Source: a virus
Virus record (IMG/VR): IMGVR_UViG_3300036832_000812
Location: 1-20,674 of that record
DNA: 20,674 nt
Reading direction: 5' to 3' (one strand)
Within the stretch, counting starts at the first letter, position 1. Each line of letters starts with the position of its first letter. Made by a program: the position numbers and the translations under genes. Of the stretch, positions 11,982 through 19,887 are shown piece after piece. The notes beneath the pieces were generated by a model. The model made no database searches, was not told the DNA's origin, and was given only the letters and a program-made list of their open reading frames with translations.

Positions 11982-12441
11982 TACGGCTTCCGACCTCACC
12001 GCGACGGTCAACGTCCTATTCGGGGGCACCGTCGCGCTACAATTGGTGCCGTATAAGACCGGCTATGTGCTGGTCACCGTGCGGTTCGGCAACTACGCCG
12101 TCACCATGAAGGGGACCGACAAAATGGCCTACACAGTATCCGTAGACAATCCGGTTGAATTCCAGGTCGAATACTTCGACGCGCACGACAATCCAGCGGT
12201 GGTCGATGGAGAGGTGACCTGGAGCCTCTCGGACCCCACGTTCGGCACCATCGCTGTAGATGCGACGAACAGTATGCTGGCGACGGTCACGCCGTCCGGC
12301 ACGCTCGGCAACTGCCAGATTGCTGCCAACGCCGATGCCGATCTGGGCACAGGCGTCAAGAATATCACCACGCTAGGCGATCTGACCTTCGTCGCGGGCG
12401 AGGCCGTCGCAGGACGAATCTCCCCGGTCGCAGCGCCGTAA
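11959..12441 (+). CDS. Ig-like (BIG2-type) virion protein (160 aa)
   Basis: The C-terminal ~105 residues have the strand pattern of a bacterial Ig-like fold: YTVSVDNPVEFQVEYFDAHD, then VTWSLSDPTFGTIAVDAT and a Gly/Thr-rich end. Such domains decorate phage capsids and tails and bind surfaces weakly. The first 50 residues are another beta-rich stretch (ATVNVLFGGTVALQLVPYK). ATG 11959 keeps good codon use and overlaps the upstream gene; ATG 12124, with GGGGA upstream, would give the Ig-like part alone. It may decorate the head. Confidence 0.65.
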   Translation: MIRRREADTASDLTATVNVLFGGTVALQLVPYKTGYVLVTVRFGNYAVTMKGTDKMAYTVSVDNPVEFQVEYFDAHDNPAVVDGEVTWSLSDPTFGTIAVDATNSMLATVTPSGTLGNCQIAANADADLGTGVKNITTLGDLTFVAGEAVAGRISPVAAP

Positions 12442-12453
12442 GAGACTGCTCGT

Positions 12454-12726
12454 GTGCGCAGGCTCGGCGCATTGCTGGGCCTGCTTGGCCTGTTGTTCCT
12501 ATCAGGCTCAACGATTGATCTACTGCCGCTGCATGGTCCAGACGGACAGAGAGTATTCGTCAATCCGCATGAAGTGACGACGGTGCGCGAACCGACCGCG
12601 GTCGATCTGAAACACTTCGCGTATGGCGCGCGCTGCGTCGTGGTCACAGTGAACGGAAAATTCGTCGCGGTCGTAGAGGACTGCGATTACGTGGTTCGGC
12701 GGCTGACCGGAACCAACGCGCAATAG
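12454..12726 (+). CDS. Small membrane-anchored protein, FlbD-like fold (90 aa)
   Basis: It starts at GTG 12454 with a hydrophobic helix (RLGALLGLLGLLFLSGS), a signal or anchor. The rest (GQRVFVNPHEVTTVREP, then CVVVTVNGKFVAVVEDCDYV) resembles the short FlbD-like beta fold, in which NP-x-x-V-x-x-V is followed by a strand with NGK. The role is unknown; in phages such proteins appear as small structural or membrane accessories. Cys65 and Cys78 might pair if exported. It is eight bases before the portal gene. Confidence 0.62.
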   Translation: MRRLGALLGLLGLLFLSGSTIDLLPLHGPDGQRVFVNPHEVTTVREPTAVDLKHFAYGARCVVVTVNGKFVAVVEDCDYVVRRLTGTNAQ

Positions 12727-12735
12727 GAGCCGCCG

Positions 12736-14241
12736 ATGTCCGATACTCTAACCGGCGGCTCCTCTCTGCTCTCGGTCTCCGGATCGAACATCAGCACGGC
12801 GCTGATGCAGATCCTGACGGCCGACGATATCCTGCCCGGCAGCGAACCCAGCTATCAGCTCTGCAAACTGATCTACCTGTTCCATCCGCTCGGCTCGAAA
12901 ATGGCCGAGGCGCCGATCAATTTAGCCCAGAGCCAGAGCCGCGATATCCGTGTATCTGGAGCGCCCGACCGTGTGCGAGAGGCGTTCATCAAAGAATGGA
13001 AAGCAATAAAGGCCGACAAGATCATCCACAGCGTCACGAAACAAGCACGCATCTATGGCATCAGTTCCGTCGTTCTTGGAATAGAGGGGAAAAGCAGCGA
13101 AACGCCGCTCCAGCCGCAGACGCTGGCAACGGACAGCATTTACTTCAATGTGCTGGACCCGTTGAACACGGCGGGCAGCCTTGTGTTGCAACAGGACACG
13201 AACAGCCCGGACTACCAGAAGACCCAACAGGTGACTACGCAGGGCGAGACGTATCATCGCAGTCGCGTCTGTGTGGTGATGAATGAAGAACCGATCTATA
13301 TTGCCTACACATCATCGGCGTTTGGCTTTGTAGGGCGCAGCGTTTACCAGCGCGTGCTCTACCCGATGAAGTCATTCATCCAGAGCATGGTCACCGACGA
13401 CATGATCAGCCGCAAAGCCGGGCTGATGATCGCCAAGATGCAGAGCCCGTCCAGCTTCATCAATCGGGCCATGACCTCGTTGTTCGCTGCCAAACGCGCG
13501 ATGCTGCACGAGGGACGGACGGATAATGTGCTGTCGATCGGCATCGAGGAGGATGTCTCGTCGCTGAATTTGCAGAACATAGACAGCGCAGGCACGTTCG
13601 CGCGCACCAACATATTGAAGAACATCGCGACCGGCGCCGATATGCCGGCGATCCTGCTGGAGAACGAGACGCTGGTCGAGGGGTTCGGCGAAGGCACGGA
13701 AGACGCCAAGATGATCGCCCGATATGTCGATCGCTACCGCGAGGAGATGACGCCGACCTACGAATTCATGGACAATATCGTGCAGAACCGGGCATGGAAC
13801 CCGGACTTCTATGAAGGCGTCCAGCGGGAATATCCGAAAGAATACGGCGACACGAAGTATGAAGCCGCGCTGAGCCAATGGCAGAACGCCTTCTCGGCTA
13901 AATGGCCATCGCTGCTGGAGGAACCCGACAGCGAAAAGGTCGGAGTGGACGATGTCCGGCTGAAGGCAGCGCTGGCGACCTATCAGATGCTGTCGGGGAC
14001 CGGCATGGACCCGGAGAACAAGGCGCGGCTGACGGATTGGCTCATTTCCGCCGTCAATCAATCCGAGCTGTTGTTCAGCTCCGTCCTATCATTGGACACC
14101 CAAGCGCTGGCCGAGCACGCCGAGCAGCAAGCGGCCAATCAGCAGTCAATGATGCAGGGCGTGGGCGGCGAGGAAGGCGGACAAAATGAGATGGCGGGGG
14201 CCAAGCCGCCCAGCTTCAAGCTGGTGGGCGGATCTAAATGA
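12736..14241 (+). CDS. Portal protein, DUF1073 type (501 aa)
   Basis: This is the ring at the capsid vertex through which DNA passes. The N-terminal half has the DUF1073/Mu gp29-like signatures: early YQLCKLIYLFHPLGSKMAEA, then KQARIYGISSVVLGIEGK. In the middle come a DDMISRKAGLMIAKM helix and ATGADMPAILLENETLVEGF, a highly conserved stretch. Residues after about 330 are the helical stem and crown, and the last 45 are Gln/Gly-rich. The start ATG 12736 has GGAG at 6 bases. The 501-aa length is typical. Its stop overlaps the next small gene by ATGA. Confidence 0.9.
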   Translation: MSDTLTGGSSLLSVSGSNISTALMQILTADDILPGSEPSYQLCKLIYLFHPLGSKMAEAPINLAQSQSRDIRVSGAPDRVREAFIKEWKAIKADKIIHSVTKQARIYGISSVVLGIEGKSSETPLQPQTLATDSIYFNVLDPLNTAGSLVLQQDTNSPDYQKTQQVTTQGETYHRSRVCVVMNEEPIYIAYTSSAFGFVGRSVYQRVLYPMKSFIQSMVTDDMISRKAGLMIAKMQSPSSFINRAMTSLFAAKRAMLHEGRTDNVLSIGIEEDVSSLNLQNIDSAGTFARTNILKNIATGADMPAILLENETLVEGFGEGTEDAKMIARYVDRYREEMTPTYEFMDNIVQNRAWNPDFYEGVQREYPKEYGDTKYEAALSQWQNAFSAKWPSLLEEPDSEKVGVDDVRLKAALATYQMLSGTGMDPENKARLTDWLISAVNQSELLFSSVLSLDTQALAEHAEQQAANQQSMMQGVGGEEGGQNEMAGAKPPSFKLVGGSK

Positions 14242-14318
14242 CCGAGCCATGGAAGGACATCGGCATTGCCGTCGTCATCATGATCGTCGTTCTCGTGCTG
14301 CTCGCCGTGGCCTTATAG
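14238..14318 (+). CDS. Mini membrane protein (26 aa)
   Basis: ATGACC overlaps the portal stop (ATGA). The product MTEPWKDIGIAVVIMIVVLV continues into a single strong transmembrane helix and ends at TAG 14318. It is far too short for most gene finders. It is the first of three small membrane proteins around a lysozyme-like gene, so a holin-like or lysis-control role is possible. Coupling and hydrophobicity support it; there is no other evidence. Confidence 0.55.
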   Translation: MTEPWKDIGIAVVIMIVVLVLLAVAL

Positions 14319-14349
14319 CGAGGACCAATCCCGGGGAGGGGCGAATAAA

Positions 14350-14550
14350 ATGATCTCGATCCTGTTCAGCCTTCTCTTTCTGATCATCGTCGCGGGCATC
14401 CTCTGGTATGTGATCACGCTGCTGCCATTGCCGCCCCCGTTCGGCGTCATCGCGCAGCTGATCTTGCTGCTGATTATCGTGGCCGTGCTGTTCTACATGC
14501 TCGTGCCGGTGTTCGGCAGCGGGTATTACCACAACCGACTTGGGCCATGA
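14350..14550 (+). CDS. Small two-helix membrane protein, Thivi_2564-like (66 aa)
   Basis: ISILFSLLFLIIVAGILWYV and VIAQLILLLIIVAVLFYMLV are two transmembrane helices joined by a short Pro-rich turn (LPLPPPFG), with a short tail. The pattern resembles the Thivi_2564 membrane family, found in many proteobacterial phages. The strong site GGGGAGGGG precedes ATG 14350. The stop overlaps the lysozyme-like gene by ATGA, so it is a holin candidate, though sequence alone does not prove lysis activity. Confidence 0.7.
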   Translation: MISILFSLLFLIIVAGILWYVITLLPLPPPFGVIAQLILLLIIVAVLFYMLVPVFGSGYYHNRLGP

Positions 14551-15056
14551 CGCCAGAGGACTTTCTGCTCCACTTCCTCGACCCGTGCCTGCATTGGCTG
14601 GAGCAGAACAGCGGGCCGAAGCGCGACTATGATGCCCGCCGCTTTCTCCTGGCCGTGGCACTACAGGAGGCCGGCCCCGACCTGATGGCGCGCTATCAGA
14701 ACCACCCCGCTGATGATCCAGGCCCAGCGCGCGGCTGGTGGCAATTCGAGCAGGGCGGTGGCGTTGCCGGCGTGCTGACGCACACAGCCTCGATCGATGT
14801 CATCAACCACGTCTGCGGCCTGCTGGTTGTGCACAACGAGCCGGCGGCGTGCTGGCGGGCGATCGAGGGCAACGACCTGCTGGCTGTCGCCTTCGCCCGT
14901 ATGCTGGCCTACACCGACCCGGCGCCGATACCGTCCGATGAGACCGCCGCCTGGGATTTCTATCTCCGCTGCTGGCGTCCTGGTAAACCCCATCCCGAGA
15001 CGTGGCCCGGCAATTGGAACACCGCGACATCGACGGTAACGCAGCATCCGCAATGA
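14547..15056 (+). CDS. Lysozyme/transglycosylase-like protein (169 aa)
   Basis: The pattern FLLAVALQEAGPDLMARYQN, then GPARGWWQFEQGGGVAGVL, fits the lysozyme-like superfamily: a helix with a candidate catalytic Glu (Glu41 in LQEAG) followed by a G-x-WQFE turn. It would cut peptidoglycan for lysis or DNA entry. There is no signal peptide, so export would need a holin or virion delivery. It overlaps a two-helix membrane gene upstream and a 27-aa membrane gene downstream (both ATGA), a lysis-cassette-like layout placed within the head genes. The family match is by pattern only. Confidence 0.6.
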   Translation: MTPEDFLLHFLDPCLHWLEQNSGPKRDYDARRFLLAVALQEAGPDLMARYQNHPADDPGPARGWWQFEQGGGVAGVLTHTASIDVINHVCGLLVVHNEPAACWRAIEGNDLLAVAFARMLAYTDPAPIPSDETAAWDFYLRCWRPGKPHPETWPGNWNTATSTVTQHPQ

Positions 15057-15136
15057 GATACGATCCGCTCAGTGACGGCCGCGTCGTCATTGCGTTCATC
15101 GTGACCTTGATCTTCTGTGTGTGGCTGTTCGGCTGA
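15053..15136 (+). CDS. Mini membrane protein (27 aa)
   Basis: It starts by ATGA overlap with the lysozyme-like gene and ends in TGATG, overlapping the next start by one base. The product MRYDPLSDGRVVIAFIVTLI ends in more hydrophobic residues (FCVWLFG), giving a single C-terminal transmembrane helix. With 14238 and 14350 it forms a set of small membrane proteins around one muralytic candidate. A holin or antiholin role is an inference. Confidence 0.55.
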   Translation: MRYDPLSDGRVVIAFIVTLIFCVWLFG

Positions 15137-15957
15137 TGGCATCGTTTTTCCAGGTCATCACCAATGCGCTCAACGACCTCGCCGAATACGGCTACGAAAG
15201 CGAAGCCCGCCTGAGCTATTGGATCGAGGCCATCCGCGAGGCGGCGCAGGCCGATATGGTCACCGAAACCGCACTGACGGAACAATTGAAGAGGGTGCTC
15301 GGCGCGACCTACACTCGGCTGATCGAGGAAGGCAACATCCTCCAACATCATCCGGGTGTCGATCGCTTCACGCTGCAACACATAGCGCCGAAACTACGCG
15401 CCGAACTGGATCGGCGGATACTTGCCAGCGCCAACCTGATCCGGCTCAACCGCGAGGAGGCGGTCAACGCCACGCTACGGAGGTTCCAGGGCTGGGCCAC
15501 GTCCATTCCGATCGGCGGGACAGATCAAGTCGATCGGCGCGAGGAGAAACGGAACATACGCAAGGCGCTGACCTCGCTGCCGTTCGAGGAACGGCGGGTC
15601 ATCATTGACCAGGGCCACAAACTCAATTCGGCTCTGTCAGAGATCGTAGCGCAGGACGGCGGCGCGATCGGCGCGGTGTGGCGCAGCCATTGGCGGCAGT
15701 CCGGCTATGATTATCGCGAGGACCACAAAGAGCGCGACAAGGTGTTCTACACGATGCGCGATGGCTGGGCAGCGAGACGCCGCTTCCTGGGCATCGGATC
15801 ACAAGGAGCCTGGGAGGACCACGAGAAGCCGGGAGAATTCATCTTCTGCCGGTGTTATGCCGTATATCGATACAATCTGCGCGATGTCCCCCCACTGATG
15901 TTGACCGAGCGCGGCAAGGATGCCCTGGCGGCTGCACGAGAAAGGATGATGGCATGA
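15136..15957 (+). CDS. Mu F-like minor head protein (273 aa)
   Basis: The C-terminal third has the Mu gpF/SPP1 gp7 signature: SHWRQSGYDYREDHKERDKV, then a DGWA segment, and KPGEFIFCRCYAVYRYNLRD with conserved Cys-x-Cys. These proteins sit inside the head next to the portal and are needed for assembly and DNA ejection. The N-terminal two thirds are helical. ATG 15136 overlaps the preceding stop (TGATG). Portal followed by this gene, then protease and scaffold, is the classic order. Confidence 0.88.
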   Translation: MASFFQVITNALNDLAEYGYESEARLSYWIEAIREAAQADMVTETALTEQLKRVLGATYTRLIEEGNILQHHPGVDRFTLQHIAPKLRAELDRRILASANLIRLNREEAVNATLRRFQGWATSIPIGGTDQVDRREEKRNIRKALTSLPFEERRVIIDQGHKLNSALSEIVAQDGGAIGAVWRSHWRQSGYDYREDHKERDKVFYTMRDGWAARRRFLGIGSQGAWEDHEKPGEFIFCRCYAVYRYNLRDVPPLMLTERGKDALAAARERMMA

Positions 15958-16136
15958 ACAACTTCGCCGTCGAATTTCTCGATCAGAACGAAGACCAGAT
16001 CGGAGAGGCAGAGCTGTTCGTCGTCAGTGGCATGGGCTTGCTGTTGCGTCTGCTGTCACATCGTATGGCAGACGAGAGCTTGCGTGGATGCGAGGGGCTG
16101 AACATTCGTTCCACCGACCAAGGAGACAATGGATGA
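15954..16136 (+). CDS. Small hypothetical protein (60 aa)
   Basis: The gene is coupled by ATGA overlaps at both ends (15954 and 16133). The product MNNFAVEFLDQNEDQIGEAE, then LFVVSGMGLLLRLLSH, has an amphipathic rather than a clear membrane helix. No domain is recognised. Confidence 0.62.
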   Translation: MNNFAVEFLDQNEDQIGEAELFVVSGMGLLLRLLSHRMADESLRGCEGLNIRSTDQGDNG

Positions 16137-16345
16137 GCAAACCACCCGAGACGCACACCGGGCACGGCGACAGCAAGCCGATCGGTGCGCATGAGGAACC
16201 GGCCGCGAAGCCCGCAGAGGCGCCGGCCGCCGAGCCAACGGAGGCCGAACAGACCACCGAATGGGTCAATCCTGAGATGGAACCGATCGACCCCAACAAT
16301 CCGGCTGCGCCGCGCGTTCCCAGACAGGATACGTCTAAGTCCTGA
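16133..16345 (+). CDS. Small disordered acidic/Pro-rich protein (70 aa)
   Basis: ATG 16133 has AGGAG at 8 bases and overlaps the previous stop. The product starts MSKPPETHTGHGDSKPIGAH; residues 20-50 are an Ala/Glu/Pro repeat (EEPAAKPAEAPAAEPTEAEQ) and the protein looks intrinsically disordered throughout. The role is unknown, perhaps a spacer or assembly aid for the head proteins that follow. Confidence 0.6.
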   Translation: MSKPPETHTGHGDSKPIGAHEEPAAKPAEAPAAEPTEAEQTTEWVNPEMEPIDPNNPAAPRVPRQDTSKS

Positions 16346-16348
16346 CCA

Positions 16349-17593
16349 ATGTTCATCCAGGTCCCGAACGCATACGGCGGCGCGACCTGGGTCTTTGTTC
16401 CAGACTTCGAGCCGCCATCGATATCCGAGCTGGTGCACGAGGAAGAGGCATCAGAGCGGACCGATCATGATCCGCCGCATCGCGCCCCGCTGCTGCGCGT
16501 GGACAATGAGAAGCAAACCAAGGCAGAGGTCGATTACGGCCCCGGTATGCCGGAGAGCCATTGCTCGATCTGCACACACTTCATCGCGCCTGATGCCTGC
16601 CATCTCGTGCAGGGCGAGATCGACGGAGAGGATTGGTGCCGGCTGTTCGATAAGGCCGCACGCGGCGACGATGCGACATTCCGCGAGAGCGAACACCCGC
16701 GCGATGAGGACGGGAAGTTCGCCGAGGGAGGAGGGGCAGGCAAGTCTGCACCGAAGAAACTAGAGGCAACAACACGCCTGGAGAGCGGGCTGGCGACCGC
16801 AGATGGCAAACCGCTGCCCGAACACATCGCCGCACTGAAGATACCGCCCGCCTGGACCGACGTGCACTTCTCGCCGGACCCGAACGCGGCGCTCCAGGTC
16901 ACCGGCAAGGACGCAAAAGGAAGACGGACCTCGATCTATTCCGCTGAACACACATCGCAGGCAGCGGCGGCGAAGTATTCGCGGATCAGGGAATTGTCGG
17001 ACAAGTTCAACGCGATCAAGAAACAGAACGATGCGGCGCGGAAGAACCCAGAGACCAGAGATGCCGCTGATTGCCTCGCGTTGGTCATGGCGATGGGCAT
17101 CAGGCCGGGCAGCGAACGGGACACCGGAGCGGAGAAGCAGGCGTATGGCGCGACCACGTTGCAGGGCAAGCATGTGCGCGTGACGGCAGGAGGCAAGGTC
17201 AGCCTGCAATTCACCGGCAAGAAGGGCGTCGCTTTGAACTTGCCAGTGACCGATCCTGATATCGCCAAGATGCTGCTGAAACGGAAGGATCAGGCCGGGC
17301 CCACCGGACAGCTATTCGATATCACCGATGCCGATCTGCGCGATCATACACACAGCATGGATGGCGGGGGCTTCAAAACCAAAGACTTCCGCACCCATCT
17401 CGGCACATCGACGGCGATGCAGATGGTTGAGAAGACCGAGGAGCCGCCTGACAATCCGCGGGCGTATAAACGCGCGGTGCTCGCGGTCGCAAAAGAGGTC
17501 TCGACCCGTCTGGGCAATACGCCGGCCATCGCATTGCAATCCTACATCAACCCTGTGGTGTTCGCCGAGTGGCGGCAGGCGGCAGGCGTATGA
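16349..17593 (+). CDS. Type IB topoisomerase with Cys4 N-terminal domain (414 aa)
   Basis: Residues about 165-410 match poxvirus/bacterial topoisomerase IB: LKIPPAWTDVHFSPDPN (163-179), VTGKDAKGRR (184-193), catalytic Arg252 in MGIRPGSE, Lys of FTGKKG (288-293), Arg348 in DFRTHLGT and the nucleophile Tyr399 in SYINPVV. All catalytic positions seem present. It would relax supercoils through a 3'-phosphotyrosine. Residues 68-100 carry Cys72, Cys75, Cys84 and Cys97 (HCSICTHF...DACHLV...WCRLF), a metal- or Fe-S-type site seen in phage head proteins, followed by the phage head motif HPRDEDGKFA (116-125). This and the head-gene context suggest a virion-packaged enzyme. No clear ribosome site; probably coupled. 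Confidence 0.88.
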   Translation: MFIQVPNAYGGATWVFVPDFEPPSISELVHEEEASERTDHDPPHRAPLLRVDNEKQTKAEVDYGPGMPESHCSICTHFIAPDACHLVQGEIDGEDWCRLFDKAARGDDATFRESEHPRDEDGKFAEGGGAGKSAPKKLEATTRLESGLATADGKPLPEHIAALKIPPAWTDVHFSPDPNAALQVTGKDAKGRRTSIYSAEHTSQAAAAKYSRIRELSDKFNAIKKQNDAARKNPETRDAADCLALVMAMGIRPGSERDTGAEKQAYGATTLQGKHVRVTAGGKVSLQFTGKKGVALNLPVTDPDIAKMLLKRKDQAGPTGQLFDITDADLRDHTHSMDGGGFKTKDFRTHLGTSTAMQMVEKTEEPPDNPRAYKRAVLAVAKEVSTRLGNTPAIALQSYINPVVFAEWRQAAGV

Positions 17594-18855
17594 GCGACTC
17601 GCCCGACAAAGATCAGCCCCAGCTTCCGCGTGTCCGCTTCGGCTCAGAACCATTACAGGACTGGCGCAGCCAGGACGAAGGCGACGAGGACGCCGACGAC
17701 GAGCTCCTGCCTGAGACGCCTGACGATGTGATCGAGATGCTGGGCTTCGATCCGATCGAACTGGACACAGAGGACGAAGACGAAGAGGGCGAGGCAAGGG
17801 CTGACGCGACCACAGTCGGCGGAAACCCGCTTGCAGCGCCGATCGCAATGCGCGGCGCAGGAACCATGCTTCTCAGCCGCGATGGAGATCGAGATCGGGC
17901 ACTGTTCGTCAAACACGCCGAGCGCGGAACGTGGGAATTCCCTGGCGGGATGGTCGAACCGGGCGAGACCGCAGCCGATGCCGCCGAGCGGGAGCTGAAG
18001 GAAGAGATCGGCACGGTCCCCTACGGACAGATATCCTTGCTGATGCGCGATCGTCTGACGGGCATGGATTACAGCACGTTCCAGGCGCGTGCGGCGACGC
18101 AGTTCGATCCGGTGCTGAGCGACGAATTGACGGACTATGAATGGGCGCCGATCGATGAGCCGCCCGATCCGTTGCATCCCGGTGTCCGATTGGCGCTGGA
18201 TCGGCTGCGGATGAATGAACTGGACATCGCCCGCGCGATCGCCGAGGGACGGCTGTCATCGCCGCAGCAATACGAGAATGTCTGGCTGTTCGCGCTGCGG
18301 ATCACCGGAACAGGCGCCAGCTACCGCCCGGAATTGGAGGAGCATGTCTGGCGCGATCCTGGCCTCTATCTGAACTCTGAATTCCTCGATCGCTGCAATG
18401 GGCTGCCGGTCATCTGGCAGCACCCGCCAGGGGACCAATTGGATCAGGCCGAATTCGAGGATCGCATCATCGGGGCAATCATGCTGCCCTATCTGGAGCA
18501 GGATGAAGTCTGGGGCGTCGCCAAGATCTATGACCAGAACGCGGCGCAGATGATGTTGGATCTGCCGCTCTCCACATCGCCCGCTGTGGTATTTCGTGAT
18601 CCTGATGTGAACCGGACCCGCAAACTGGCGAACGGACGGACATTGCTGATCGAGGGCGAACCGTCGTTGGTCGATCATCTCGCGATCTGCGAACTGGGCG
18701 TCTGGGACAAGGCAGGCGAACCGACCGGGATCGCCAAGGGCGAACCAGAGATGGCCGAAGGCCCGGCGGAGAACCTGCCGACAGAGGCGACCCGTCTCGA
18801 CAGCTTGGCGAGCGCAGTCGATGCGCTCCGCGCCATCATCTCTCATTACCGATAG
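17590..18855 (+). CDS. NUDIX - head maturation protease fusion (421 aa)
   Basis: ATG 17590 overlaps the topoisomerase stop. Residues 1-75 are acidic and disordered. Residues about 85-200 hold a full NUDIX box from 120 to 141: GGMVEPGETAADAAERELK followed by EEIG, fitting G-x5-E-x7-REU-x-EE-x-G, so it may hydrolyse nucleoside diphosphate-linked compounds. Residues about 225-380 resemble the DUF2213 capsid maturation protease: LNSEFLDRCNGLPVIWQHPP with His278, and later STSPAVVF with candidate Ser330. It would trim scaffold and capsid during assembly. The last 50 residues form a helix. Scaffold and structural genes follow, as expected. Confidence 0.85.
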   Translation: MSDSPDKDQPQLPRVRFGSEPLQDWRSQDEGDEDADDELLPETPDDVIEMLGFDPIELDTEDEDEEGEARADATTVGGNPLAAPIAMRGAGTMLLSRDGDRDRALFVKHAERGTWEFPGGMVEPGETAADAAERELKEEIGTVPYGQISLLMRDRLTGMDYSTFQARAATQFDPVLSDELTDYEWAPIDEPPDPLHPGVRLALDRLRMNELDIARAIAEGRLSSPQQYENVWLFALRITGTGASYRPELEEHVWRDPGLYLNSEFLDRCNGLPVIWQHPPGDQLDQAEFEDRIIGAIMLPYLEQDEVWGVAKIYDQNAAQMMLDLPLSTSPAVVFRDPDVNRTRKLANGRTLLIEGEPSLVDHLAICELGVWDKAGEPTGIAKGEPEMAEGPAENLPTEATRLDSLASAVDALRAIISHYR

Positions 18856-18933
18856 CGAGGGCGTCCCCGCCTCTCGCCTCTTGATCACGAGCGGGGCCAC
18901 GGCCGGTCCTCCGGCAATCACAGGAGAAGTGGT

Positions 18934-19875
18934 ATGGCCGAAGCTAGGGCCGTTCCGTCTGTTGACGACAAGATCAATGCGCTCACCGATGCGGTCACGA
19001 CCTTGATGCGCAAGGTTGACGGAATGGTCAGCCGCGATGCGATGTCGCGCAAAGACAGCGCAGCCGCCGATGATGATCGCGGCGACAAAGCTGCGAAGGA
19101 CGCGGCGCGCGATACGCTGTTCGGCAAACGCGACAAGGCCGACGAATTCCCACCCAAGAAGGAAGAGGGGGAGGAGGAGGAAAAGGAGGCCAAGGGCGAC
19201 GAGGACGAGGAGGAGGAAAAGAAGGGCGATGAATTCCCGCCCAAGAAGGAAGAAGAGGGCGAGGAAAAGGAAGAGGAGGAGGAAGAGAAAGAGAAGAAGG
19301 GCGATGAGGCCGAGGAGGAAAAGGGCGAGCCGGCGCCGATGGCCTCCGATGACAAGTCGGACCGTGCCGACGCCCGCGCCGATGCCGCCATCCGCAGCCT
19401 GAAGAAGGAGCTTGCCGATCTGCGCCGCAGCATCCGCCGCCCGCGCACGATGACGGACGATGAGCTGAACAATCTCGCCGAACGGCAACAGGAATGGGAT
19501 CGAGTGGCGCAGATGCACGGCCAGCGCGCCTCGCGACCGCTCGATGGCGAACGGATCGAGAGCTACGACCGTCGCTTGTCGAAGATGTTCCAGAAGCACA
19601 GTCCGCGGTGGAAGGACCACGATCTGACGCAGATGCCGATCGAGGTGGTGACCAAGGTCGTCGCGCCAGACATTAGGGCCGACGCCATCACCGCCGCATA
19701 TCGGGTCGAACCGAGTGAAGGCGCTATGCTGAGAGAGGTCCGCAAGGCCGATCGCACCGGTCGCATCATCAGCGAGTTCGTCGGCCCGGTGAATGCGCTC
19801 AATGGCGCATTGGCGCCGTTCCGCATGCCCTCTGCGCGGGTCCGTCGCATCAACACCCAGCCGAACCAGTTCTAA
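18934..19875 (+). CDS. Acidic scaffold-like head protein (313 aa)
   Basis: A helical start (VDDKINALTDAVTTLMRKVD) is followed by an extreme Glu/Lys-rich region (about 68-133) with two copies of DEFPPKKEE, then a coiled-coil helix (ADAAIRSLKKELADLRRSIR) and a C-terminal domain (about 160-313). High charge, coiled coils and the place between protease and structural gene are what scaffolding proteins show. ATG 18934 has CAGGAGAA at about 6 bases. The C-terminal part (ITAAYRVEPSEGAMLREVRK) looks more conserved and may be a capsid-binding end. The DUF is not identified. Confidence 0.72.
   Translation: MAEARAVPSVDDKINALTDAVTTLMRKVDGMVSRDAMSRKDSAAADDDRGDKAAKDAARDTLFGKRDKADEFPPKKEEGEEEEKEAKGDEDEEEEKKGDEFPPKKEEEGEEKEEEEEEKEKKGDEAEEEKGEPAPMASDDKSDRADARADAAIRSLKKELADLRRSIRRPRTMTDDELNNLAERQQEWDRVAQMHGQRASRPLDGERIESYDRRLSKMFQKHSPRWKDHDLTQMPIEVVTKVVAPDIRADAITAAYRVEPSEGAMLREVRKADRTGRIISEFVGPVNALNGALAPFRMPSARVRRINTQPNQF
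19141..19254 (+). repeat. In-frame repeat DEFPPKKEE in the acidic linker
   Basis: A 27-base unit at 19141-19167 recurs at 19228-19254, 87 bases (29 codons) apart, with three silent differences visible at wobble positions. Both copies encode DEFPPKKEE. The Glu/Lys codon runs between them (gag/gaa/aag) make this a likely site of length variation. Confidence 0.8.
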
Positions 19876-19887
19876 GGGAGCACAGCA

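Noticed and set aside
18256-19620. Minus-strand frame of 454 codons
   Set aside because: Antisense to the protease and scaffold genes; its long Leu/Phe runs are the reverse reading of the Glu/Lys-rich linker.
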